In this document: positions 1 to 6,105 of the stretch, in pieces
Layout of the letters: the number at the start of each line of letters is the position of its first letter
Position numbering within the stretch: the first letter of the stretch is position 1
Virus record (IMG/VR): IMGVR_UViG_3300032132_000019
Coordinates: 1 to 39,885 of that record
DNA from: a virus
Strand: one strand, 5' to 3'
DNA: 39,885 nt
Notes under the pieces: generated by a model
What the model was told of the DNA's origin: nothing
Seen by the model: only the letters and a program-made list of their open reading frames with translations
The model's database searches: none
Position numbers and translations under genes: made by a program

Positions 1-127
1 TTTCCGCGGGGGGAGTGAGGGGGGAAACGGGAGGGGGAGGGGTCCGCCGACCCCCCAAGCGCCTCCGCCGTTTCTAGCGCGCGGCGGCCTCGGACCTGGT
101 CTCGAGCCGCCGACGTGACCTATCGGT
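1..127. repeat. Terminal direct repeat, left copy
   Basis: Bases 1-127 are identical to 39759-39885. An exact overlap of 127 bases at the two ends is typical of a circular contig closed at a fixed k-mer length, so this is most likely an assembly overlap of a circular or circularly permuted genome rather than a biological terminal repeat. The copy contains a G-rich tract and a hairpin, listed separately. Confidence 0.95.
8..54 (+). other. G-quadruplex-type tract followed by a hairpin
   Basis: Bases 8-42 contain successive G-runs of 6, 6, 3, 5 and 4 separated by short linkers of 5, 4, 1 and 1 bases, which fits the G-quadruplex pattern on the + strand. It is followed by a perfect 6-bp stem, GGGGTC (39-44) with GACCCC (49-54), around a CGCC loop. 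It lies in the largest noncoding stretch of the circular genome, between the end of the initiator gene and the first late gene. A role in packaging, replication or late transcription is inference only. Confidence 0.6.
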
Positions 128-155
128 AACGCGTTGGGGGGTCGAAAGATAGGTC
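117..155. repeat. Inverted repeat GACCTATC / GATAGGTC
   Basis: A perfect 8-bp inverted repeat, GACCTATC at 117-124 and GATAGGTC at 148-155, with a 23-base spacer. The flanking TATCGG (121-126) and CCGATA (155-160) are also complementary. It is downstream of the leftward initiator gene and upstream of the leftward late operon, so it could be an operator, a processing site or part of a packaging site. No function can be assigned. Confidence 0.45.
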
Positions 156-323
156 CGATAATAGACGTTCTGTTGAACTCGCGGCCGGAGAGCTCCGACC
201 CGTTTCGAGACGGTAACGCGCCCGTCTTCCCCTTCAGGCGCCGGACGAGTCGCGGATTCCGGACCGTCCCCTTCGTCTTTCCACACTCCACACGAGCGAT
301 ATAGCAGAGTCGACGGTTCGGAA
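128..323. other. Noncoding stretch after the initiator gene
   Basis: No convincing gene lies here. The only long open frame (minus, 74-346) starts inside the end of the initiator gene at a GTG and gives an arginine-rich peptide with unusual codon use. The stretch continues the 39643-39758 noncoding segment across the circle junction, making the largest gap in the genome (about 440 bp). It probably holds late control signals or the packaging site, but I see no clear sigma-70 promoter. Confidence 0.5.
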
Positions 324-1232
324 TCAAGAGGGGGACTCCTGAACACTTTCCGCGGTTCCGTTTGAGTCCTCGTCGACGCGTTCCGGAAAGAGTTCTTTAA
401 GCGCTCGATCGCGGAGGAAACCGGCGATCTGTCTTCCGTGAAGTCCGCGCCTCTTAGCTTCGTCCGTGAGCGTCTTTGCCTGTTCGAGCGATAGGACGGA
501 GGAGGCTATTCCCACCTCTCCGGGAGAGCCTCCGAGGCGCTCGAGGAGCTCCTTCACAACGCTACGGTTTCCGCCGTCCTCTTCTGCATACGGAGGGGAA
601 CGTTCCTTCTTAAACTCTGAACCTCTGAGGGGCGGTTCGGCCTCCTGTATTCCGTTGCTAGGCAGGGGATTAGGCTCGGAGTTTCCGGAAAGGCGTTCCC
701 CTAGTGGGAAACGCTCCGTTCCCGTAGTGGGGAACGGTCTTCCGGAAACCTTCTGGAAAGGCGTTGTTCGTGCGGACAACGCCTTTCCGGAATCCTCCGA
801 GGGTTCGGAGGCCTTCGGAGGAGGTACGTAGGACGGCGAACCAGGCGGTCCGAGGAGCGTCACCTCGACGGGTTCGTTCCCTGTTCTGGTCTCGCCTCTC
901 GCTATCAATCCGCCGGCCTCGAGCGTTGTGAGCGCGCGCGACACGGTCGACCGTCCGAGTCCTGTCCTGGCGGAGAGTTCTCGGAGCGGGAGCGCTATCA
1001 CGTACGGTTCTTCGCGTAGCGCGGCCTCGTCGAGGAGCGCCAGGAAGACGAGGATCGGCGAGAGCGCGGAGCCTCGGAACGCTAGCGGTTCGCCGGTTCG
1101 AGGGTTTGTGAGCGCCTCCGGCGACGCGTGCAGCGCCAGGAGGCGCGCGGCGGTCGACCGATAGAGTTTGTGCCAGGCGTGGGGACCTGGCGCTCCGGCG
1201 ATCGGACCCGATGGACGAGGGTTAGAACTCAC
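324..1232 (-). CDS. Winged-helix replication initiator (lambda O-like organisation)
   Basis: A 302-aa protein starting at GTG 1232. Residues about 80-116 form a helix-turn-helix/winged-helix (LSARTGLGRSTVSRALTTLE, then GGLIARGETR). The middle (about 130-215) is a Pro/Ser/Glu-rich linker, and residues about 220-290 form a second, helical domain rich in Leu and Glu. The DNA of the linker carries a dense set of TTCCGGAA palindromes and inverted repeats. A DNA-binding N-domain, an origin inside the linker and a C-terminal partner domain is the known layout of lambda O. The gene is divergent from the early operon. No helicase loader or helicase was found beside it, so host helicase recruitment is assumed. 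A transcription regulator is the main alternative. Confidence 0.65.
   Translation of the reverse strand: MSSNPRPSGPIAGAPGPHAWHKLYRSTAARLLALHASPEALTNPRTGEPLAFRGSALSPILVFLALLDEAALREEPYVIALPLRELSARTGLGRSTVSRALTTLEAGGLIARGETRTGNEPVEVTLLGPPGSPSYVPPPKASEPSEDSGKALSARTTPFQKVSGRPFPTTGTERFPLGERLSGNSEPNPLPSNGIQEAEPPLRGSEFKKERSPPYAEEDGGNRSVVKELLERLGGSPGEVGIASSVLSLEQAKTLTDEAKRRGLHGRQIAGFLRDRALKELFPERVDEDSNGTAESVQESPS
682..792. repeat. Iteron/palindrome cluster inside the initiator gene (putative origin)
   Basis: TTCCGGAA-type palindromes occur at 682-691, 740-748, 751-759 (one mismatch) and 784-792. Between them lie larger inverted repeats: GCGTTCCC/GGGAAACGC around 693-714; a perfect 8-bp repeat CCGTTCCC (716-723) with GGGAACGG (730-737); and a perfect 13-bp repeat, GGAAAGGCGTTGT (755-767) with ACAACGCCTTTCC (776-788), around an 8-base loop. 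The 11-mer GGAAAGGCGTT is also repeated directly at 687-697 and 755-765. A cluster this dense in the linker region of a DNA-binding protein gene suggests a replication origin bound by that protein. Confidence 0.65.
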
Positions 1233-1254
1233 GAGCGGCGATCCTGGTCGATTG

Positions 1255-1304
1255 TTTCCGGAAAGTCGAGGTCGTTCTTCCGGAAAGTCAGTAGGTTTCC
1301 GGAA
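1255..1304. promoter_or_regulatory. Three TTCCGGAA operator-like sites in the divergent intergenic region
   Basis: Palindromes lie at 1255-1264 (TTTCCGGAAA), 1278-1286 (TTCCGGAAA) and 1296-1304 (TTTCCGGAA). Their centres are 22 and 19 bases apart, about two helical turns, and two are followed by GTC. They sit between the divergent starts at 1232 (-) and 1371 (+) and match the sites inside the initiator gene, so the initiator probably binds both places and controls one or both promoters. No clear -35/-10 pair was found, so the promoters are inferred from gene layout. Confidence 0.6.
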
Positions 1305-1370
1305 TCAAGGTGTGTCCGGCGGCGCTCGTGGGGAGCGACCTCGAGGCACCAGAGAAGGACCCGAAAGACC

Positions 1371-1880
1371 ATGAACGACCCCCGAGAGAACGGTCCGGCC
1401 GAAAAGAGCGACCGTCGTACGCCGATGGCGCGCGTGATCGACGAACTAGCGGCCGGCGCCGTGTTGACCTGTGCGGAGGCCGGCGCCGCCTGGTCCGGAG
1501 CGCGCGAAGACGGATCGACGTTCCGCGTCGACGGCCGGACGATACGCGTCCTCCGTCGCGATTTCGCGAATCTCCTGTTCGAGCGCTCGGTGCAGACGAT
1601 CACCTCGGCGTTCCGGATCCTCGAGCGGCGCTCCGACGGCGCCGACCGGATTCTCGAAGGCGACGCGGCGCCGGCTACGGCGATCGACCTTACGGCGCTC
1701 GGAGAGGCCTCCGACGCGTTCGACGCCGAGGAGGACGCCGCGGAGGAGGCCGACGCTATCGCTCGCGTTCGACGCCGAATTGAGATCCTCGCGGCGAGTC
1801 GCCTTCGGACGACGGCCGAGAACGAGGAGCTCTCCGCGCGCCGGCTCGAGCTCGAAGCGCTTGAAGGCGGTGCAGCATGA
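1371..1880 (+). CDS. Early protein of unknown function, first gene of the rightward operon
   Basis: A 169-aa protein starting at ATG 1371 behind AAGGA. I chose this start because the frame upstream is arginine-rich and crosses the operator region. The N-terminal half has mixed composition. The C-terminal part (about 110-169) is strongly charged and probably a coiled coil, with Glu/Ala/Asp runs and then repeated Arg-Leu-Glu. No enzymatic motif is visible. It overlaps the next gene by ATGA. As the first gene after the TTCCGGAA sites, it may be directly controlled by the initiator; this is inference. Confidence 0.7.
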   Translation: MNDPRENGPAEKSDRRTPMARVIDELAAGAVLTCAEAGAAWSGAREDGSTFRVDGRTIRVLRRDFANLLFERSVQTITSAFRILERRSDGADRILEGDAAPATAIDLTALGEASDAFDAEEDAAEEADAIARVRRRIEILAASRLRTTAENEELSARRLELEALEGGAA

Positions 1881-2725
1881 GTCCGGACGCCGCCGCGAAG
1901 GCCGGAGTCGCCGCATATGGTAGAAGTCCCGCCGGCGCGTACGCCGCGGCCGCTCTCGTGTTGAACCTCTCGACGGAGCCGAGCGAGTCGTGTTTCGGGA
2001 TCTCCGGCGCGCGGACACTCCTCCGGCGCGCGCTCGGTAAGGAACCGCGCGTAGCGGTCGCCGCGAACGCGAAGGAGGCGTTCGACCTGGTCGCGCGACA
2101 CCTCGACGACGACCGGCCCGTAATGACCGGAACTCCGGCTAATAAGCGGTCCGCGGCGCCGAAACCGGGATCTATAGAAGTGCTCGCGGACCTCTACGGC
2201 GGACGCCAGGCTATTACAGTCGGCGCCAAGAACGAGCGCCGACGCCGTGAGGCTTTGGAGCGCGAAGAGGCCGCGGAGAAAGACGCGCGCATCTCCGGAG
2301 CCGAGCTCGCCGCGATCCTCCGTGACGAGGTTCTCCCTCTCCTGGTCGATCCGAAGGCGCTCCTCCGGGTCGAAGAGGCGTCTCAAAACGCCGGCCTCTC
2401 GTGTCGAGAGGCGTTGATCGAGAAGGTTCAAACGGCGCTCGAGCGTCGCGCCGCGGAGGCCGGTCGCCGATGGCGCGAGCGCCAGGAGCCGACGATCTCG
2501 ACGCGTTCTCTCGGAGAGGCCGCCACAACGGGGAAGGCGGCCGTCGAGGTGTCGTTCCCGTCGAACGCTCCTCCGAACGTAGAGCTCTCGATCGACGACG
2601 CGAATCGGATCCTCACGTTCCTCGAGTTCGGACAGGGGTGCGCGCGACCGGATCAGGCGGCCGTCGAAGAGCGACTCGAGGCCGCTATTGAAAACGCCGC
2701 CGCTCGGAAGGCCGGTGAACGGTGA
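1877..2725 (+). CDS. Unknown early protein with central charged helix
   Basis: A 282-aa protein whose ATG overlaps the preceding stop (ATGA at 1877-1880). The first 30 residues are Ala-rich, and residues about 120-210 are highly charged and helical (many Arg, Glu and Ala), as in a coiled coil. The C-terminal 60 residues are mixed and end with an acidic-basic helix. I recognise no family. Its place in a tightly coupled early operon, ahead of small regulators and recombination genes, suggests an early host-takeover or DNA-metabolism role, which is inference only. Confidence 0.75.
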   Translation: MSPDAAAKAGVAAYGRSPAGAYAAAALVLNLSTEPSESCFGISGARTLLRRALGKEPRVAVAANAKEAFDLVARHLDDDRPVMTGTPANKRSAAPKPGSIEVLADLYGGRQAITVGAKNERRRREALEREEAAEKDARISGAELAAILRDEVLPLLVDPKALLRVEEASQNAGLSCREALIEKVQTALERRAAEAGRRWRERQEPTISTRSLGEAATTGKAAVEVSFPSNAPPNVELSIDDANRILTFLEFGQGCARPDQAAVEERLEAAIENAAARKAGER

Positions 2726-2892
2726 TGGAACGCTCGGAAGATTGGAGGCGCCAGGAGTCCGCCGGCTGTTTCTTCTTGATCGCCGGAGCTCTCTCCTCCG
2801 CAAGTGTTTGGGCCGCTTGCGGCGCGACTTGGGGCCTTTTTTCGGGAGCTCTCTTTTTTCTCTATTGCTCGATCCGGACAGCCGGACGATGA
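2725..2892 (+). CDS. Small membrane protein, 55 aa
   Basis: A 55-codon ORF starting at ATG 2725 in a TGATG overlap with the upstream gene; a GTG at 2722 is also possible. Residues 1-14 are polar and charged (MERSEDWRRQ...). Two hydrophobic stretches then follow (about 16-31 and 33-48, small residues, Trp, Phe), and the end is RTAGR. It fits a one- or two-pass inner-membrane peptide. Coupled overlaps at both ends support it. The function is unknown; a membrane-acting early protein such as an exclusion peptide would fit, but nothing proves it. Confidence 0.6.
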   Translation: MERSEDWRRQESAGCFFLIAGALSSASVWAACGATWGLFSGALFFLYCSIRTAGR

Positions 2893-3239
2893 ACAAGGAA
2901 CTCCCTCCGCGTGGCCGCCTGGTCGATCCGAAAACGTTCTTTCCGGAGGACGTCGCGTCGTCGAGCCTGAAACCGTTCCACTACATCACGCCTCCGCCGC
3001 CAACGTCTCTCCCGGAGGAAGTCGCGCGTCTCCGTCGAAAAATCGCCGCGGCGTTCTGCATCCCGGAGGATTTTTTACGAGAGCTCGGCCGCGCTCGAGA
3101 ATGGCCTTCGTTGATCATTCTCGACGAGATCCGTTGTTCTCGCTACGTGCGGCGCGTAAGGAATCGCGCTCTCCTCTCCTTCCGGCTCCGCTCGAGCGGC
3201 CGCCGTCGATCTCCTGGTTTCACAAAGGTCCGCCGATGA
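2889..3239 (+). CDS. Unknown 116-aa early protein
   Basis: It starts at ATG 2889 and ends at 3239, with ATGA overlaps on both sides. The N-terminal half is polar and Pro-rich, including a short TPPPPTSLPEE segment, followed by a charged helix with Arg-Arg-Lys and an IPEDFLRELG stretch. The C-terminal third becomes Arg/Ser-rich, and another frame there also has good codon use, so the last 40 residues are less certain. No domain is recognised. Confidence 0.55.
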   Translation: MNKELPPRGRLVDPKTFFPEDVASSSLKPFHYITPPPPTSLPEEVARLRRKIAAAFCIPEDFLRELGRAREWPSLIILDEIRCSRYVRRVRNRALLSFRLRSSGRRRSPGFTKVRR

Positions 3240-3556
3240 ATTCGAAGACGACAAACGCAAATCCCGGCCTCGAGCGCCTCCGCGCTTACGCGACCGGCCG
3301 GCGGAGCGGCGTAACCGGCGCCGACCTGGCCGAGGCCTCCGGACTTAACGCGCGCGTCCTCTCCGAGGCGCGAACCGGACGACGGAACCTCACGGCGGCC
3401 GAGGCGGAACAGGTTTCGGAGGCTACGGACGCCCTCGACCTCCCCGTCTTCGCCGGCGTGACCGCTCTCGACGTCCTCGGCGTGTTCGGCCTCCGGTCGG
3501 ATAAGTTCCGCCGCCTGGCCGAGGCCGAGGCCTCTCCGGAGGCGGCGCCCGAATGA
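3237..3556 (+). CDS. Small XRE/Cro-like helix-turn-helix protein
   Basis: A 106-aa protein starting at ATG 3237 (ATGA overlap). Residues about 26-65 have the pattern of a lambda-repressor-type HTH: LAEASGLNARVLSEARTGRR, then LTAAEAEQVSEAT, i.e. a first helix, a turn with Gly, a recognition helix, and the 'R-x-L-T-x-x-x-A' helix. The C-terminus (to about 106) is hydrophobic then acidic, possibly for dimerisation. It is probably a small DNA-binding regulator of the early or late switch. The inference rests on this pattern alone. Confidence 0.6.
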
Positions 3557-3873
3557 ACTTCGAACGAGAACCCGTCCGCCGCGACGGCGAAAAAACTCCG
3601 GTCCTTGGGAAGGGAGACGGCGGAGCCGGGTTCTCGTTCGCTCTTGCTACGCTCGATATCTGCAACGGGTTCGCGAGCTCGGAAGCCTTTCGCGATCCCT
3701 CGAGCCGGACTCTCTCGTTCCCTTGGACGAGGGTTCTTCCGGGAGGTGTTCGGTTTCTCCCCACTCGAACGAACGTCGTTCGAACCCGTAGAGGGAACCC
3801 GCGAGAGGACCGCCGCCGTACAACGCGGACCCGTTGCTCTTTTGAACCTGGTCCGGCCTTCGTCCGAGAGTGA
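3553..3873 (+). CDS. Uncertain 106-aa early ORF
   Basis: It starts at ATG 3553 in an ATGA overlap with the HTH gene. The first 45 residues have ordinary composition with a hydrophobic GFSFALATLDI segment, while the last 40 are Arg/Thr-rich. Other frames in 3600-3950 are also open and partly plausible, so only the overlap and start really support this call. It contains a perfect inverted repeat at 3765-3783. No family is recognised. Confidence 0.4.
   Translation: MNFEREPVRRDGEKTPVLGKGDGGAGFSFALATLDICNGFASSEAFRDPSSRTLSFPWTRVLPGGVRFLPTRTNVVRTRRGNPREDRRRTTRTRCSFEPGPAFVRE
3765..3783. repeat. Operator-like inverted repeat
   Basis: TCGAACGA (3765-3772) and TCGTTCGA (3776-3783) are perfect 8-bp arms around ACG. 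The compact 19-base palindrome lies within an uncertain ORF, about 210 bases after the small HTH gene. It has the size of a dimeric repressor site, but no second copy was noticed. Confidence 0.4.
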
Positions 3874-3954
3874 AACGAGTGATCGCTCTTTCTCCCTCCT
3901 TCATTGGGCCGAAGTCGAAGGCCGGACCTTTTCCCCTTTCCCGCGGAGAGTCCT

Positions 3955-4254
3955 ATGCAGCCGAGATTCGTCGGAGAGACTTCGTCGTTCCTCCTCGAGG
4001 ACGTTCGGAGCGTGTTCCGTAACGCGATCGATTCGCCGTTCGCCGTCGTCCTCCTGTCCGACGACGTGAGCGCGGTCCGCGCGATCGTGTCTCTCGAGGA
4101 GGCCGATCACGTCCTCGAGCTCCTCCGCCAGAGCGCGGAAACGGTTCCGGCGCCGGACCGCCTGTCCGGACACTCCGTCGCCTGCAATTCTGAACGTTGC
4201 GCTCCGCGTTGTCCGCGGATCCACACTCGAAAACAAGAAAGAGACGAACCATGA
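3955..4254 (+). CDS. Unknown 99-aa early protein
   Basis: Starts at ATG 3955 behind GGAGAG, after an 81-base gap that holds only a pyrimidine-rich stretch. The protein begins MQPRFVGETS and has an alternating hydrophobic/charged middle (about 20-65) compatible with a small alpha/beta domain. The C-terminus holds two Cys (CNSERCAPRC context) that might bind metal. It ends in ATGA with the next gene. No family is recognised. Confidence 0.6.
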   Translation: MQPRFVGETSSFLLEDVRSVFRNAIDSPFAVVLLSDDVSAVRAIVSLEEADHVLELLRQSAETVPAPDRLSGHSVACNSERCAPRCPRIHTRKQERDEP

Positions 4255-4751
4255 ACGAGACGACGCCTAAACCGACCAGGCCGCCGGAGCTCGCCGACGC
4301 CGTGATCTTCCACCACTCGAGCTACGGCGATATGGCGGCGCTTGTGACGCGCGTTTATCCGGACGGCGAGACGGTTAGCCTGGCCGTGTTCTTTCCGAAC
4401 ATTTCGCCGCCCGTCGAAGGATGCGGACGCGCGACGTTCGGAACCGGCGATCGCCAGTGGTCGGAGAAACCCGTTCGCGGCCTCGCGCTCTCCGTCGGGC
4501 TCGCCGAAGGCGGACGCCCGTTCACGGACGATCCGGACGTCGTCGCGGTTCGCGTCGACCCGGAGGAGCGGATCGCCGTCGGCGACGTCGTCGTTCAGGC
4601 GGAGCCGAGGAGCGGAGACGTCGCGAACATCACGGAGCCGACGTCCGCCGGAGCTACGTCGGACGAACCTATTCCGGCGGCGAGCGAAGACGAATCTCCT
4701 TCGCCCTACGATCCCGCCGACCTCGGAGATTCGAACGGAGGGAACGCGTGA
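4251..4751 (+). CDS. Small beta-rich phage protein, unknown role
   Basis: A 166-aa protein from ATG 4251, overlapping its neighbour by ATGA. Residues about 14-100 alternate hydrophobic and polar residues, like a small beta barrel (DAVIFHHSSYGDMAALVTRV, then SLAVFFPN). Short proteins of this kind are common in early or late accessory regions of many tailed phages and have no known function. The last 50 residues are acidic, Ser/Pro-rich and probably disordered. It ends in a GTGA overlap with the next gene. Confidence 0.65.
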   Translation: MNETTPKPTRPPELADAVIFHHSSYGDMAALVTRVYPDGETVSLAVFFPNISPPVEGCGRATFGTGDRQWSEKPVRGLALSVGLAEGGRPFTDDPDVVAVRVDPEERIAVGDVVVQAEPRSGDVANITEPTSAGATSDEPIPAASEDESPSPYDPADLGDSNGGNA

Positions 4752-5179
4752 AGTTTCAGATTGAAGAAAAAGGAGCGATCGGAGAGCCGACGCACCGAAT
4801 AGCAATCCTCGTCGAGGTGAAGGTCGACGACCTGGTCGCCATGTCGTCGACGTCGGCCGCCGGAACCGCGCTCGAGAAAATCAGGATTCCACATCCGGCA
4901 TCACAATTCCGCGGCGCGGCCTTCGCTCTCGAGATTCTTTCGACCGCGACGGAACTTGGTCCGCCTCGGCCGAGCCTCGGCCCGTTGTTCGACGGTTCGA
5001 GGCCGAAGGCGCGCGTCGAGGTCGTCGATAGGAAGTCGCGCGCGGCCGGCGAGCGCGCCACGGACGCTCCGGAGAAGACTCCGGCGCGGCGCGGTTTGAG
5101 TAAGTCTCCGCCGGCGAGGAGTCCCGCGGCGCGGCCGGCGAAGAAGAGGACCGCGAAGAAGAGGACCGCGAAGAAGTGA
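4748..5179 (+). CDS. Unknown protein with histone H1-like basic tail
   Basis: A 143-aa protein from GTG 4748 (GTGA overlap). Residues 1-90 form a mixed domain (KFQIEEKG, then RIAILVEVKVDDL). Residues about 90-143 are rich in Lys, Arg, Ala and Pro and end in a repeated KKRTA unit, the composition of histone H1-like or phage DNA-binding tails. It is directly upstream of the exonuclease and coupled to it by GTGA, so it may be a DNA-binding partner of the recombination module. That role is inference. Confidence 0.6.
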   Translation: MKFQIEEKGAIGEPTHRIAILVEVKVDDLVAMSSTSAAGTALEKIRIPHPASQFRGAAFALEILSTATELGPPRPSLGPLFDGSRPKARVEVVDRKSRAAGERATDAPEKTPARRGLSKSPPARSPAARPAKKRTAKKRTAKK

Positions 5180-6102
5180 CAATCGAGCGCGACCATTCAG
5201 GCTACGCCGTCGCGACGCCTCGAGCGTACGTGGAGACGTTTCCCGGTCGTCGCGCCTGGTTAGCCGGCCGTCGCGCCGGGATCGGCTCGAGCGACGCGCC
5301 GGCTCTCTTTGGACTTACGCCGCAATGGTCCGGCGCGTATACGGTCTGGGGGTCAAAGGTTCACGGATTCGATCCGCCGGTCGGAGGATCCCGGATCGCG
5401 TTCGGAGTCCGGTTCGAGGATCCGATCGCGGAATGGGCGGCCGAGGACTACGGATATTCCTACGCGCCGATTCGGAAGTTCTCGACGTTCAGGCATCGAA
5501 AGATCGGGTTCCTTCAGGCGACGCCGGACCGATTGATCATGGCGAAGGACATCCGCGGACCAGGCGTCGCGGAGATCAAGACGGATAACGTCGGCGACTC
5601 GGCGACCTGGCGCGACGGCGCTCCGCTCCGCATCGAGGTTCAGCTTCGGCACCAAATGCTAGTGACCGGCCTCCGGTGGGGAGTCGTGATAGTTCTCCTC
5701 CGCGGTCCGGAGCTCCGCGCGTTCGAATACGAACGGAGCGCCAGGTTCGAACGTCTCGCGGTTCGAAAGTTCTCGCGGTTCTGGTTCGACAACGTCGAAA
5801 AAAAGAAAGCGCCTCCGATCGACGGTTCGCCAGGAACCGCGGCGCTCGTTCGCGCTCTCTATCCGACCGAAAACGGAGTGTCCGTCACACTCCCGGAGGA
5901 GTCGGAATCCTGGCGCCGTAGGTATCACGCGATCGGTGCGAAACTCCGCTCTCTCTCGAATGAACGCGAGGAGATCAAAAGTCGGTTTATCGGCGAGCTC
6001 GGAGAGAACTCGTTCGGACTATTTCCTGACGGCCGGCGCGCGTCGTTCAAGACGTCGGAAACCGGCCGCCGCCTTTACGTTCCAAAACCTCGAGGAGAAT
6101 GA
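5176..6102 (+). CDS. YqaJ/lambda Exo-type recombination nuclease
   Basis: A 308-aa protein from GTG 5176. It has the PD-(D/E)xK layout of the YqaJ viral recombinase family: RRAGIGSSDAPALFG near residues 32-46, GVRFEDPIAEW (about 77-87), FLQATPDRL with Asp118, AEIKT with Glu133 and Lys135, and QLRHQ at 156-160. These match the metal-binding Glu/Asp, ExK and Gln positions of the family. The enzyme is expected to resect double-stranded DNA 5' to 3' and hand single strands to the annealing protein encoded four bases downstream. The order nuclease then annealing protein is typical of phage recombination pairs. Confidence 0.85.
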   Translation: MTIERDHSGYAVATPRAYVETFPGRRAWLAGRRAGIGSSDAPALFGLTPQWSGAYTVWGSKVHGFDPPVGGSRIAFGVRFEDPIAEWAAEDYGYSYAPIRKFSTFRHRKIGFLQATPDRLIMAKDIRGPGVAEIKTDNVGDSATWRDGAPLRIEVQLRHQMLVTGLRWGVVIVLLRGPELRAFEYERSARFERLAVRKFSRFWFDNVEKKKAPPIDGSPGTAALVRALYPTENGVSVTLPEESESWRRRYHAIGAKLRSLSNEREEIKSRFIGELGENSFGLFPDGRRASFKTSETGRRLYVPKPRGE

Positions 6103-6105
6103 ATC

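Noticed and set aside
74-346. Minus-strand 90-aa ORF after the initiator gene
   Set aside because: It starts at GTG within the initiator gene, has no Shine-Dalgarno, is Arg/Ser-rich and overlaps the terminal repeat, G-tract and inverted repeats. It is more likely noncoding.
1229-2896. Minus-strand 555-aa ORF
   Set aside because: Arginine- and serine-rich antisense shadow of the two early genes at 1371-2725; the + frames have normal codon use and coupled overlaps.
3605-4069. Plus-strand 154-aa ORF
   Set aside because: Its middle looks plausible but its ends overlap the better supported genes at 3553 and 3955 in other frames, and there is no start signal.
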